Assembly (NCBI GenBank): GCA_002398845.1
Contig: DHBY01000049.1
Location: 23,982 to 53,272, forward strand
Source: Firmicutes bacterium UBA4916
Lineage (GTDB): Bacteria > Bacillota > Clostridia > Tissierellales > Tepidimicrobiaceae
Reading direction: 5' to 3'
Length of the DNA: 29,291 nucleotides
Shown: piece after piece, positions 1-9,122 of the stretch
Position numbering within the stretch: the stretch's first letter is position 1
Layout of the letters: every line of letters begins with the position of its first letter
Translations under genes and position numbers: made by a program
Notes under the pieces: model-generated
Seen by the model: only the letters and a program-made list of their open reading frames with translations
The model's database searches: none
Told to the model about the DNA's origin: nothing

Positions 1-25
1 TGACAGAGGGACGGGGGTGTTGTCA
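1..25. repeat. Short REP-like imperfect palindrome at window edge
   Basis: The first bases form an imperfect inverted repeat (TGACA near the start, TGTCA near 21-25) around a G-rich centre with GGGACGGGGGTG. It resembles the short GGGAC-type repeats scattered in clostridial genomes. It lies just beyond the stop codon of the minus-strand beta-propeller gene and could also help end its transcript. Only one clear copy is visible here, so the repeat call is tentative. Confidence 0.25.
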
Positions 26-28
26 TAT

Positions 29-1711
29 TTACTTAATTTTTACACCGACTATATTCCCACCCCTTGTCCCTACGACAATATAATCCTCAAATACAGCAGG
101 AGAGCTTTCAATATTTGAGCCTAAGTTTATTTTATTTAGGATTTTACCTGTGATGCCATCTAAAAGATACATATTACCTATGGAATCACATTGTATTATA
201 TAGCCTTTTCCATCAGCATCATAAAAATCAACAGGGGATGACCAAGCGTAGTTGGGCATTTCCCATGTCCATATTTCATCTCCAGTTGTTTTATCTAAGG
301 CTACCATTAGCCCCGAATTAATAGTCTTATATCTGGCTATTGTAAAGATTACCATATTACTTATATCATTTTTACCAACTACATTAGTAGCAAGGATTCC
401 ACCATTAACTGGTCTTTCCCCAAGGATTGATTGACATTCATAATTCTTTTTCCAAACAGTTTCACCAGTAATGCCATTTATCTTTTTTATGATGGCATTA
501 CCCTTAGTTCCCTGTTTATCAACTTCTGTTCCAGTATAAAGATAGGGAATCCCATTCTCTACATCAATTGTTATAGTAGCATCGGTATCATCAGATTTTT
601 CCAGAGCCCATACAGGCTTCATATTTGTAAGGTCTACACATTGGATGCTCCCACCATTATCTGCAAAAAAGGCTAAATTTTTATATACAGCCGTGGAATT
701 TTCTATACCTTGGTGTGCATTGCCTTTAATTTTATATCTATATTTGATAATCTTAGGGTCAATAGTGATCTCTTTATTTTTCCTATGGAAATTAGTATTT
801 AAGTCAATATTATAAAAAAGTCCATTTTCCCCAGCAACAATTAAAGTATCGGCATAGGGGCTTACAATGCTACAACTATCAAAGGCACCCCAACCTCTAT
901 AAGCAAAAGGGTCATTCCCCTTTATGAAATAGAGTTCTTTTGAGTCTATTAGACTAAAGATTCTATAGCCAAATTTGCCACTTTCATTTATTCCATCTCC
1001 TATATATAAAAGAGGATATTCCCTAGGGTCAATAGCTACGCTGCCCTTTATTGGGTTTTTAATAGGAATGGGGCTTCTAGAGGGTTTGCCTGTATTAAGT
1101 TCAAGAAAATATATACTACCACCTAGAGAACCATAGATTACTTCTGTAAATCCATCCTTTTCCTTAAATTCTTCCTCTAGGTTCATCATAGCCTTCATTT
1201 CTTCTGACCATCTAACAATAACTGGTTGCCCAGTCCAGCCTGCTCCACCACCCCATGAACTTCTTCCAGTGTTAAATTCCCATATTTTTTGAAGCTTTTC
1301 ATCTTTAATATTGCTAATACCATATGAAGGAGCATTTCTTAAATTATTGCCTCTAAAGGTTATAACTCCTTCCATATCCGTATACTTTTCGGGGAATACT
1401 TGAGTAGGATTAGGATGGATTTCTTTAACGGTTTGATTATTATATTGTGACGAATACTCTAAAAGGGTAGTATTAAATACTTCAGGGACAATTGGAGTTA
1501 GATCCTCCTTTGGTTTTTCTATTGGCTGGTATTTATAAGCTACCTCCCTAATATATTTTTTCTCTTCTTCTATAGGATAATCTTCTTCTATAATATTAGC
1601 CACAGGGATGGCTTCAGATTTCATAGGGATATTTTCACGAATATTAAAATTAGCCAATGTTGAAACCAATAATAAATTGATTACTATGCTATATATCCTT
1701 AACAACACCAT
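29..1711 (-). CDS. Secreted or membrane-anchored PQQ-like beta-propeller protein
   Basis: A 560-residue protein with an N-terminal hydrophobic segment (about residues 3-21) that can act as a signal peptide or membrane anchor, a charged linker to about residue 110, then a long domain of repeated beta-strand blades. Blade motifs of the type GDEIWTWEMP and GKILNKINLG, followed by SSPAV and YIVVGTRGG, are typical of PQQ_2/BamB-like eight-bladed propellers. These Gram-positive homologues are exported and of unknown role; binding of PQQ itself is not implied. The start ATG at 1711 is supported by GAAGGTGATGC just upstream on the minus strand. It is transcribed divergently from the thioredoxin-fold gene at 1857. 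The propeller fold is sure; the ligand is unknown. Confidence 0.85.
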   Translation of the reverse strand: MVLLRIYSIVINLLLVSTLANFNIRENIPMKSEAIPVANIIEEDYPIEEEKKYIREVAYKYQPIEKPKEDLTPIVPEVFNTTLLEYSSQYNNQTVKEIHPNPTQVFPEKYTDMEGVITFRGNNLRNAPSYGISNIKDEKLQKIWEFNTGRSSWGGGAGWTGQPVIVRWSEEMKAMMNLEEEFKEKDGFTEVIYGSLGGSIYFLELNTGKPSRSPIPIKNPIKGSVAIDPREYPLLYIGDGINESGKFGYRIFSLIDSKELYFIKGNDPFAYRGWGAFDSCSIVSPYADTLIVAGENGLFYNIDLNTNFHRKNKEITIDPKIIKYRYKIKGNAHQGIENSTAVYKNLAFFADNGGSIQCVDLTNMKPVWALEKSDDTDATITIDVENGIPYLYTGTEVDKQGTKGNAIIKKINGITGETVWKKNYECQSILGERPVNGGILATNVVGKNDISNMVIFTIARYKTINSGLMVALDKTTGDEIWTWEMPNYAWSSPVDFYDADGKGYIIQCDSIGNMYLLDGITGKILNKINLGSNIESSPAVFEDYIVVGTRGGNIVGVKIK

Positions 1712-1746
1712 GCATCACCTTCATAATAAATTTTGGCTTTATAATG

Positions 1747-1767
1747 CCTGTATTATGTTTATACAGG
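1747..1767. promoter_or_regulatory. Hairpin/palindrome in divergent intergenic region
   Basis: A perfect 7-bp inverted repeat (CCTGTAT, 7-nt spacer, ATACAGG) lies between the divergently transcribed beta-propeller gene and the selenoprotein candidate. It is placed where a repressor or activator could control one or both. No matching regulator is recognised, so this is a candidate operator only. Confidence 0.3.
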
Positions 1768-1856
1768 TGATGGTGGGAATATGATTGCTTTGAAGGCTTT
1801 ATAAATAAACAGGGTATATAGTGTAATGATCATAATTCTAAAGGGGAGGCATCGTA

Positions 1857-2207
1857 ATGTATACATTTATCTGCTACTCTAGATGAAGTACCTGTAAAAA
1901 GGCTAGAGGATTTCTAGATGAAAAAAGCATATCTTATAATGAAAGGGATATTAAAGAAAACAATCCTACAGAAGAAGAACTAAGAGAATGGATAGAAAAA
2001 AGCAATTATCCTATAAAAAGATTTTTTAATACTAGTGGGAAAATATATAGGGAATTAGGACTAAAGGATAGATTAGAAAATATGTCCTTAGATGAAGCTA
2101 TTAAACTATTGGCTACAGATGGTATGCTAATTAAAAGACCAATTTTGGTAGGAGAAGATATTGTTTTAGTAGGGTTTAAGGAAAAGGAATGGGAAGAAAT
2201 GTTGTAA
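1857..2207 (+). CDS. ArsC/Spx-family thioredoxin-fold protein, probable selenoprotein (Sec at TGA 1884-1886)
   Basis: Reading from ATG 1857 to TAA 2205-2207 gives a 116-residue protein of normal ArsC/Spx/MgsR length if the in-frame TGA at codon 10 is read through. The TGA sits at the first catalytic cysteine of the family's CxxC active site: residues 1-9 (MYTFICYSR), then TGA, then STCKKARGFLDE. Downstream, the family's conserved KRPILV segment (Arg94-Pro95) is intact and the frame stays open for 106 codons. A strong ribosome binding site (AGGGGAGG, 1842-1849) precedes the ATG by 7 nt. A hairpin at 1903-1917 follows the TGA, as expected for a bacterial SECIS. Sec-containing ArsC-like proteins are known as a class. 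The likely role is redox or thiol chemistry in the cytoplasm; the substrate is unknown and true arsenate reduction is not shown. The alternative is a nonsense mutation of a TGT/TGC codon. Confidence 0.75.
1903..1917 (+). promoter_or_regulatory. Putative bacterial SECIS hairpin
   Basis: CTAGA (1903-1907) pairs with TCTAG (1913-1917) around a five-base loop GGATT. The loop begins 22 nt after the in-frame TGA and starts with G. Distance and small G-containing apical loop fit the loose bacterial SECIS pattern recognised by SelB. The stem is short, and such hairpins occur by chance in AT-rich DNA, so it supports the selenocysteine reading but does not prove it. Confidence 0.45.
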
Positions 2208-2281
2208 AGGCCGAAGCCTTGCATTAACCTAGTTTCAAAAAGATATTTCTGGTGGTATAGAAGATCCTGGGGGGATTAAGT

Positions 2282-2533
2282 ATGTTAAAAATAGATTATG
2301 ACAGTAAATTTGATATATTGTATATTAGTATAGGTAATCCAGTGCCTTCATATGGAGAAGAAAAAACGCCGGGATTAGTTGTTTTAAAAAACATTGAAAC
2401 AGATGAAATTACTGGTATAACTATTTTTGATTTTATGAGAAGGGTAAAAGATAATACTATGAAAGATTTAGAAATACCTATAGAAATTGATATTAATAAG
2501 ATTAGTCAAAATATCAATACCTTAAGCCAATAA
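2282..2533 (+). CDS. DUF2283 family protein
   Basis: An 83-residue protein beginning MLKIDYDSKFDILYISIG, with the family-typical sequence of a strand, an Asp-Ile-Leu-Tyr-Ile motif, then a Glu-rich strand (VVLKNIETDEITGITIFDF). This matches the small DUF2283 fold, whose function is not established. A GGGGGGATTAAGT ribosome binding site sits right before the ATG. It lies 74 nt after the selenoprotein candidate and could share its transcript. It ends just before a long hairpin that separates it from the convergent zinc-ribbon gene. Confidence 0.8.
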   Translation: MLKIDYDSKFDILYISIGNPVPSYGEEKTPGLVVLKNIETDEITGITIFDFMRRVKDNTMKDLEIPIEIDINKISQNINTLSQ

Positions 2534-2554
2534 AATAATTGTTTTAGCAGATTG

Positions 2555-2610
2555 AATATAAAAGCCTAGCACTAACATACAATCATATATTAGTACCGGG
2601 CTTCTATATT
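2555..2610. terminator. Long bidirectional terminator hairpin, full palindromic copy of the interspersed repeat
   Basis: The arms AATATA, AAGCC and ACTAA (2555 onwards) pair with TTAGT, GGCTT and TATATT (ending 2610), giving a long interrupted stem between two convergent genes. The right arm abuts the stop codon of the minus-strand gene, so it can terminate both transcripts. Its left arm (AAGCCTAGCACTAACATAC) matches the half-repeat AAGCYCGGCACTAACATAC found near 14541, 19737, 22650 and 28163. Confidence 0.65.
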
Positions 2611-3002
2611 TAACTTTTCTTAATCATAACAGTTCCACATTTAGGACAAGTAATAGAGATTTTGCCTTTTTTCCTTGGTACACGAAGTTTTTGTTTACAA
2701 TTAACGCATTTAAAATACTTGTAATCCTTTAAACCCTTTATTTGTTTAACTTTGCCATTAATCTTTCCTTTTATAGAATGCCATATGTTTAGAAATTTCA
2801 TATTTTCTTGATATCGTTTTGATACATTTTTAGAAAATATTCTATAGATAACTATCACTATGGTAACTAAATAAAGTATATTTAGTATCTGGCTATTTAA
2901 AAGTCTAGATAAAATAGAGATGAAAATAGCAACTATCAACAGCGTCAATGATAATTGGTCTGTTCCATACCTACCTGCCATAAATTTTTTTAGCCAATTC
3001 AT
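2610..3002 (-). CDS. Small membrane protein with C-terminal zinc ribbon
   Basis: From ATG 3002 this is about 130 residues: two hydrophobic segments (about residues 19-34 and 39-57), a basic stretch, and a C-terminal zinc ribbon with CVNC and, about 20 residues later, CPKC. A TTG six bases further upstream is also possible, but the ATG has a good GAGAGGG site at proper distance. It starts 16 nt after the stop of the J-domain gene and is probably cotranscribed with it. That suggests a joint membrane-associated chaperone or assembly role, but no function is known. Confidence 0.65.
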   Translation of the reverse strand: MNWLKKFMAGRYGTDQLSLTLLIVAIFISILSRLLNSQILNILYLVTIVIVIYRIFSKNVSKRYQENMKFLNIWHSIKGKINGKVKQIKGLKDYKYFKCVNCKQKLRVPRKKGKISITCPKCGTVMIKKS

Positions 3003-3018
3003 AAACAAGACCCTCTCT

Positions 3019-3822
3019 CTAATTTATATTCTTATATCTATTAATATTATCATCATTTAAAAACTCATAGGCATCGTTTATCTCTTGAAACATCCTTGTT
3101 GCATCAGGCGATTTGTTTAAATCTGGGTGATATTGTTTTGCCTTTTTTCTATAGGCTAATTTTATTTCATATTTATCCGCATTATATCCAACACCTAGCA
3201 TATCACAGCTTTTTCTATACTTATCGTTAAACTCAGTAGCTGGATTTACATAGGGGTCTTTATTACCATAATAGCTACCCTGGCTATATCCACCATAGTT
3301 AGTTTGTCCACTGTTTCCCCTTTGGTAGTTCTGGTACTCAGACCACCGTTTAAACATATCCTCCCATTCGTTTTGCTGCTCAGATTGACGGCGCTGTTGT
3401 TCTTTTCTTTTTTTCTCATATTCCATATCTTTATATCTACTTTTGTAATCACCAAAAGTTTCGAATTGATAGATGGTACCATGAATAAGATAATTAGACC
3501 TATCATAAAGATATTCGGTTATAATATATTTTAGATATTTTAAATAGGAGACAAACTGAGTCCCTAGTATTGGAAATATGACGAAAAATAGTATAATTAA
3601 GAGCACAGCAGGATTTAGCAATAAGGCAAGCCCAAAAGGCCCTGCCAACATAAAAATTAGCAAACAACCTCCCATGCTTATTAGGGCAGCAAAGCCTTTT
3701 GCAATATTTCCCACAAATGTAACTATGGTTTCTATGATTGCAATTAAACCAGTAAATATTCCAGATATTAATTTGGTAATAGCATATAAACATTTTCCGG
3801 CTATCTTTTTTAATGTATTCAT
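3019..3822 (-). CDS. Membrane-anchored J-domain (DnaJ-like) protein
   Basis: A 267-residue protein with an N-terminal hydrophobic region of about 80 residues (two to three membrane segments), a charged and Gln-rich linker (about 125-195) and a C-terminal J domain (about 205-267). The J domain carries the signature HPD at residues 232-234 in YHPDLNK, followed by FQEINDAYEFL. J domains stimulate the ATPase of DnaK-type Hsp70. With the J domain at the C terminus and a membrane N terminus, it may recruit DnaK to the membrane. The glycine-rich and zinc-finger parts of classical DnaJ are absent. It heads a two-gene minus-strand unit with the zinc-ribbon gene and diverges from the helicase operon. 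Confidence 0.85.
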   Translation of the reverse strand: MNTLKKIAGKCLYAITKLISGIFTGLIAIIETIVTFVGNIAKGFAALISMGGCLLIFMLAGPFGLALLLNPAVLLIILFFVIFPILGTQFVSYLKYLKYIITEYLYDRSNYLIHGTIYQFETFGDYKSRYKDMEYEKKRKEQQRRQSEQQNEWEDMFKRWSEYQNYQRGNSGQTNYGGYSQGSYYGNKDPYVNPATEFNDKYRKSCDMLGVGYNADKYEIKLAYRKKAKQYHPDLNKSPDATRMFQEINDAYEFLNDDNINRYKNIN

Positions 3823-3919
3823 ATAGTTTTAGCTCCTAAATCTTGTTATTTTGTGTTTTATATACCTTAGATTATATCACAATATATAATTACTTTTCCA
3901 TAAGTTTGTAAATGATAAC

Positions 3920-3948
3920 TTGAAAATATTAACTTTATGATATTAGAT
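3920..3948 (+). promoter_or_regulatory. Candidate sigma-A promoter for the helicase operon
   Basis: TTGAAA (3920-3925) and TTAGAT (3943-3948) are separated by 17 bases, upstream of the three-gene helicase operon. It would give a leader of about 95 nt. The -10 box is only a fair match in AT-rich DNA, so this is a plausible rather than certain site. Confidence 0.4.
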
Positions 3949-4051
3949 AAGGGAAAATAGTAATTCATGCTTTTATTAATAAATAGAGGATTTTAAATAA
4001 ATATGTAGAATAATCTAATATATATAGATATTTAGGTTGAAGGTGATATAT

Positions 4052-6499
4052 ATGATAGAATCAAAATATAGGTATTCAGTATTAATTTATAAAGAAAATA
4101 TCGATAGATATTGTTGCGAAAAGATTATTGAACATTTAAAAAATGGCATAAAGGTGTATTTGATAACTAATATAAATAAGGATGATGTTTTAGCAAATTT
4201 CATCGAAAATGAAAAAGATATATTTAATATAGCAACAAAAGAGATGCTCCTTAATATTCTTTATAATACATATATCAATGCTAATTCAGAAGAAATCTAT
4301 TATGATGGGAATATAGACAATATTAACTTTTATAATCAATTATCTAAAACTAAATTTAATATAGAACAATATGAAATAGAGCATGAAGATATGGGAAAAA
4401 ATATAATAGTTAAATCTGGGGCAGGCACAGGGAAAACCAAGGTCATGATAGATAGGGCTATGTTTATAAAGCATATGAAAAAAGATACTAAACTATCAGA
4501 TATAGTTATGATTACATTTACAAAAGAAGCCATCAAACAAATGAAAAATAAATTGAGTAATAGACTAGATTCTTATTATCTAATAACTAAAGATGAGAAA
4601 TACCTAAAATGGATAGATGAACTTTCAGACATGAAAATAATGACCATACACTCCTATGCAAAATATATTCTTCAAAACACAGGACAAGAGTTAGGATTTC
4701 CATCATCCTTTCAAATTAGAAGCTATAAATATGAAAAAAGAAATATAATTGAAAAGAACATAGATAAATTCAACGAAGAATATCCAGAAATATATGAAAA
4801 GTTTGAAAGGATACCCCAGTATTATATTATAAATAATGTTTTACTAGTCAATTCTTCTTTAGATAACCATTCTATAAATCTTTATAACAATGAAACCAAT
4901 GTAGATTTTGGACAAGATGATTATTATTTCAACGTTTTTTTAGATTATCTTGTAACAAATTTGAATAAAGAATTATTACAAATAAAAAAGGAAACAAATA
5001 ACTGGGAAATAACAGATCTCATGAAATACTTAACTCAATTGGAAGATGTAAAGAAAGTTAGCGAAAAAGTTAAGCTTAAATATATTATGATAGATGAGTT
5101 TCAAGATACGGACATAGTACAGGTTGGATTTGTTCTATGGCTATTTAATAATTTTAAATGCAAGTTATTTGTTGTAGGAGATATTAAACAAAGTATCTAT
5201 AGATTTAGAGGGGCAGACTATACAGCTTTTGAACAGTTAAGAAAAGGATTAATAAATATGGGAGTTAAAAATATTGAGGAACATAGCCTTAATAAAAACT
5301 ATAGGAGCTGTCAGGATATCATAGATAATCTAAATACATTGTTTACCAATGTAAGCAGAGAAGCAGTTAAATTCAAGTTTACGAAAGATGATCTTTTAAA
5401 TTCAATGATAGATAGGCCAAATGCAAAAGGATTATTGATAAAAGAAGTTAAAACAGATTTAGAAAGGATAGAATTATTAAGAAACATACTCAAAGAAAAA
5501 GAAGAGAATGATACAGTAGCCATATTGGTTAGAACCAACGAGGATGTTAGATATATGGTGGACCTTTGTCAAGAAAACAATATATATTGTGAAGCTGAAA
5601 TTTCTGGCGATTTTTTTAGACATATTGCAGTAAGAGAATTTTATTTATTAGTATACGCATTAATCTTTAAAAACGATAGTCTTATACAATATTCACTTGC
5701 TAAATCTTCCTATGGCAATAGCTCGATATACCTGGAAGATATATTTAATAGATTTTCTCCTAACGAAGATTATCTGAAAACCTTTCTTTTAGAAAAGGGC
5801 CATTATAATGAGTGGAATAGATATTTTGAGAATATAACAAAAAGCCCAGTATTAGATACTTTAATTGAAATTATAGAAAATAAAAATCCAGCAAAAACTT
5901 ATGCCATAAATCTATTAAAACATAATGATAATATCCATGATATATCTAGGACAGAAATACTAGAATTATATAATGCCCATTATGTCGATTATGAAAAAAA
6001 TCTAGAATATTTATTATATTTAATCCAAAAAAACTTTTCTGATAAAATACTTACCATAAATGAATTAGAAAGATATCTAAGAATAGAAATCCAAACTAAT
6101 GAAGAAGAAAACGCTAAAAGAGTATCAAAAGAAATCACTAAGAAAAAGGTTCTATGCATGACAGTACATAAAGCCAAGGGCTTAGAATTTGACCATGTAT
6201 TTTTGCCAATAACAGATCATAATTTTTATGCTAGCAACAGAAAAGCTCAAATATACTTATCTGGGAAGGATAAAAATTATAAAGTAGGCTATAAAATTTA
6301 TATTGATGATAACTTATATCAAAACAACTACTTTAATGAAATCATTGGTAATGAAAAAGATGAAATAATAGGAGAAGAAATAAGGCTTTTTTATGTTGCC
6401 ATGACTAGGGCAAAGAAAGGGTTATATGTGCATCAAGACAACTTATATAATAGGAATAACAAAATAAACAAATGGGAAGATGTAATGACTTGGAGGTAA
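4052..6499 (+). CDS. UvrD/AddA-like SF1 helicase lacking a nuclease domain (HelA of a three-gene system)
   Basis: An 815-residue superfamily 1A helicase. After an unusual N-terminal region of about 95 residues comes a Q-motif-like NIEQYEIE, then Walker A GAGTGKT (residues 123-129), TFTKEA, MTIHSYA, Walker B DEFQDTD (348-354), VGDIKQSIYRFRGAD, the MTVHKAKGLEFDHVFLP motif (about 702) and RLFYVAMTRAKKG (about 778). The order and wording are closest to AddA/PcrA/UvrD-type 3'-5' translocases. AddA is about 1200 residues and ends in a PD-(D/E)XK nuclease; this protein stops right after motif VI, so that domain is absent. The ATG at 4052 follows AGGTGAT; a TTG 15 bases upstream is less likely. The next gene starts 4 nt after its stop, with its ribosome binding site (GGAGG) inside this gene's end. 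Confidence 0.85.
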   Translation: MIESKYRYSVLIYKENIDRYCCEKIIEHLKNGIKVYLITNINKDDVLANFIENEKDIFNIATKEMLLNILYNTYINANSEEIYYDGNIDNINFYNQLSKTKFNIEQYEIEHEDMGKNIIVKSGAGTGKTKVMIDRAMFIKHMKKDTKLSDIVMITFTKEAIKQMKNKLSNRLDSYYLITKDEKYLKWIDELSDMKIMTIHSYAKYILQNTGQELGFPSSFQIRSYKYEKRNIIEKNIDKFNEEYPEIYEKFERIPQYYIINNVLLVNSSLDNHSINLYNNETNVDFGQDDYYFNVFLDYLVTNLNKELLQIKKETNNWEITDLMKYLTQLEDVKKVSEKVKLKYIMIDEFQDTDIVQVGFVLWLFNNFKCKLFVVGDIKQSIYRFRGADYTAFEQLRKGLINMGVKNIEEHSLNKNYRSCQDIIDNLNTLFTNVSREAVKFKFTKDDLLNSMIDRPNAKGLLIKEVKTDLERIELLRNILKEKEENDTVAILVRTNEDVRYMVDLCQENNIYCEAEISGDFFRHIAVREFYLLVYALIFKNDSLIQYSLAKSSYGNSSIYLEDIFNRFSPNEDYLKTFLLEKGHYNEWNRYFENITKSPVLDTLIEIIENKNPAKTYAINLLKHNDNIHDISRTEILELYNAHYVDYEKNLEYLLYLIQKNFSDKILTINELERYLRIEIQTNEEENAKRVSKEITKKKVLCMTVHKAKGLEFDHVFLPITDHNFYASNRKAQIYLSGKDKNYKVGYKIYIDDNLYQNNYFNEIIGNEKDEIIGEEIRLFYVAMTRAKKGLYVHQDNLYNRNNKINKWEDVMTWR

Positions 6500-6503
6500 A
6501 ACT

Positions 6504-9122
6504 ATGTTTAAAGTAGAAACCTACGAAGATCCAATTAGATATTTTAACAATCTAAATATTAATAGAGATGAAATCCACATATTAGGTCAGCATTCTATTA
6601 GTACATATTTAAAAGAGATAAACCAAAATAAAATGATTAACATCTGGACCTATGATGATTTAATGGAGGCTTTATATCCAAATTGGAATTCTCCAATAAA
6701 TGAATTATGGATGGAAATGGATTTATACAAAATATTAACAGAATATGATGATAGAAATATAATCAAAAGCATGAAAAAGGATATAAAATCTTTGTTATAT
6801 GCCTATAGATATTTAATAGAGATAGGCATTGAGCATATAGATGAAAGAAAAGCTGAAGACCTACCCGAATCTATATTTATAGATGTATTTAATAAATTTT
6901 CTAAAGAACCTATTGTAACAGAATCTAGTATAGAATTAAAGGCTGTCAATAGCAAAGATAAAATTATAAGTAGATTAAATAGACGTGGAATAGAAAAATA
7001 CAAGTTCAGAAAAAACCTACTCACAAATATTACAAAGATATATGTACATAATATGGAACGGTTAGATATGCGCAGGATAATATTCTTTGAAAGAATGAAC
7101 TGGATAAAGTTGTTTGTTACCTTCAGAATCCCCTATTATGAAGGATATAATTCCCTAAATCGAGGATGGATAGAGATATATAAAGAAATCTGTGATTTTA
7201 ACAGATGGATAAAAATAGATAAACCCATTATACAAACAGGTAAAGGGAAAGCATATATCAATTACCTGGAAGGAAAAGACATATTAGCAGAAGATAGATC
7301 AAATTTAACTTTTTTAAAGTTCGAGGAGTCTATTGAATTTAAGAGGTATCTAAAGGAAAATCCATTACAATTAAAGGAAGTTGAATACTTTGCATTTTCT
7401 GATGATGAACTCAATAGATATGTAAGGGATGAAATAAAAATTGCAAATAAAAGAAACAATGGGGGAAATAGAGAAGCCCAACATATATTTGATTTTGGCA
7501 TAGGTAAATTCTTATATTTTCTATACGAAATTGAAATAAAAGACGGGGAGATTTACATAGATTACAATTCATTTCTAGAATGTATAACATCAGGATGGAT
7601 AAAAAATGGGGAAAAGGCATTGGCATTTTTAAAAGATATAGAACCTTATATGTTTGGCGTAGAAACCATATCGGATATCATCCATAGGCTAGAAAGTTTA
7701 GAGTATTTGAACAAGGTCAGTAATATATTTGATGATAATGCAAAGGAAAGTACTGGAGAAAACAGAATCAAAAAATATCTATCCAACCCTTTTAGGGTAT
7801 TTCCATATGTAAATTTAGATAGATATAGTGTATCTATAGAAGATTTGTTTCAAATGGCAAAAGAATTTCAACAAATGGTTTTACATATTTTTGAAGGAAA
7901 TGAGGAGTTATTTGACTTAAAAGATCATTTAAGAAAACTAGGTGAATATTGGGACCAAATTGAATATGGAATAATAAAAAACTTAGACAAAGAAGTCTAT
8001 GATAAAATAAATAACATATTTAAACAAAATTTAGAAAGCCACCAAGTTACTAAATATGGAATAAGAGATTTTTTAATATTAAAATTAGGAATAAAAGGTG
8101 ATGAAGAGAATATAGAAGTAATAAATTCCTTTCAACAATTGGAAGGACATATATTAAACGGTACAAAAAGGTTAATCATAGCAGACTTATCTTCTAAAAG
8201 TGTCAATAAATATTTAAAAGCAAATAAAGCCATACCTAATTATTTAACCTATGAAAACATTGAAAAATATATAAAAAACAAAAAAGAAAAATACAATTAT
8301 ATTTTAGAAAGAAGTATAAAAGTAAGCAAAAGATATGATGAATATATCCAATACTTTATAAACTACGGTATTTTTCAACTTTTAAGTTTCTACAATGGAG
8401 AAATAGAATTTTGTTGGATTGAAGATTTAAATGAGTTTGATGATGAATTCAACACTTTAAAAGTTATAAAAAACATATATGATTTACGAGAAGGAAAAGT
8501 ATATTTCGGGGATTTAGAATCTACAACTGGTGATATATTTTCAAAGATTTTAAATGAGGACAAACCTAGGGAAAACATTTTCAATAAAAAGAAAATCTAT
8601 ATGGAAATTTCACCAGTAGGATGGAGAGATTTAGATTTTTGTCCAAAGAAATTTCTTTATTCAAATGTATTAAAACCTAACCCCATATATTATTCAGATT
8701 TTCATCAAAGGCTAGCTTTTTCATCTATTGTAACTCTTTTTAGTGATCAAGCTATGGGGATGGACAATGTGGAAAAATACTTATTTCCTCTTTTTCCTCA
8801 ATGGCTAGATACAACTAAAAACAATATGTTGAATACATCTTTCAAAAGAGACCTAAGAATAAGTTCTAAACATCAAAATATTATATTTCCCAAGAACTTA
8901 GCTGATATACAAATCCTTAGATCTAGATATTTAGTAACTAAAAAGTGGAAGATAAAAAATGCCTATAAAAAATCTTCTATTAATCCAGAAGAATTATTTG
9001 AAGAATCCTTAGAAAAAATAAAAAAAGAAAGGGCAGAAAAGGGATTACATTGTAGTATGTGTCCACATGTTTTAATATGTCTAAAGGGGGAATTCGCAAT
9101 TGATAGGAATAGACGATATTAA
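6504..9122 (+). CDS. AddB-like protein with Fe-S cysteine signature and no visible nuclease core (HelB of the system)
   Basis: An 872-residue protein with no Walker A motif. Near the C terminus are Cys713 (in DFCPKKF), Cys850, Cys853 and Cys859 (HCSMCPHVLIC). The spacing CxxC then five residues then C, with a distant first Cys, is the signature of the 4Fe-4S cluster in AddB and related nucleases such as Cas4. In AddB about 320 residues holding the PD-(D/E)XK catalytic core lie between the first and second Cys. Here only 136 do, and I see no GxxxH, Asp, ExK series in them. It therefore looks like an AddB relative that keeps the cluster, perhaps for DNA binding or stability, and has lost cleavage. 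It lies between two helicases with translational coupling on both sides. The long N-terminal part is not recognised and may be a degenerate helicase fold. The Cys pattern is seen; the function is inferred. Confidence 0.6.
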   Translation: MFKVETYEDPIRYFNNLNINRDEIHILGQHSISTYLKEINQNKMINIWTYDDLMEALYPNWNSPINELWMEMDLYKILTEYDDRNIIKSMKKDIKSLLYAYRYLIEIGIEHIDERKAEDLPESIFIDVFNKFSKEPIVTESSIELKAVNSKDKIISRLNRRGIEKYKFRKNLLTNITKIYVHNMERLDMRRIIFFERMNWIKLFVTFRIPYYEGYNSLNRGWIEIYKEICDFNRWIKIDKPIIQTGKGKAYINYLEGKDILAEDRSNLTFLKFEESIEFKRYLKENPLQLKEVEYFAFSDDELNRYVRDEIKIANKRNNGGNREAQHIFDFGIGKFLYFLYEIEIKDGEIYIDYNSFLECITSGWIKNGEKALAFLKDIEPYMFGVETISDIIHRLESLEYLNKVSNIFDDNAKESTGENRIKKYLSNPFRVFPYVNLDRYSVSIEDLFQMAKEFQQMVLHIFEGNEELFDLKDHLRKLGEYWDQIEYGIIKNLDKEVYDKINNIFKQNLESHQVTKYGIRDFLILKLGIKGDEENIEVINSFQQLEGHILNGTKRLIIADLSSKSVNKYLKANKAIPNYLTYENIEKYIKNKKEKYNYILERSIKVSKRYDEYIQYFINYGIFQLLSFYNGEIEFCWIEDLNEFDDEFNTLKVIKNIYDLREGKVYFGDLESTTGDIFSKILNEDKPRENIFNKKKIYMEISPVGWRDLDFCPKKFLYSNVLKPNPIYYSDFHQRLAFSSIVTLFSDQAMGMDNVEKYLFPLFPQWLDTTKNNMLNTSFKRDLRISSKHQNIIFPKNLADIQILRSRYLVTKKWKIKNAYKKSSINPEELFEESLEKIKKERAEKGLHCSMCPHVLICLKGEFAIDRNRRY

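Noticed and set aside
2006..2224. Open frame of about 72 codons on the minus strand
   Set aside because: It is antisense to the selenoprotein candidate, has no ribosome binding site and no recognisable protein features. The plus-strand reading has clear family motifs.
3246..3826. Several open frames overlapping the J-domain gene in other frames
   Set aside because: They are shadows of the J-domain gene, without binding sites or recognisable motifs.
4052..9122. Calling the first two helicase-operon genes canonical addA and addB
   Set aside because: Both lack the nuclease domains that define AddAB, and the first is about 400 residues too short. Only the helicase motifs and the cysteine signature match.
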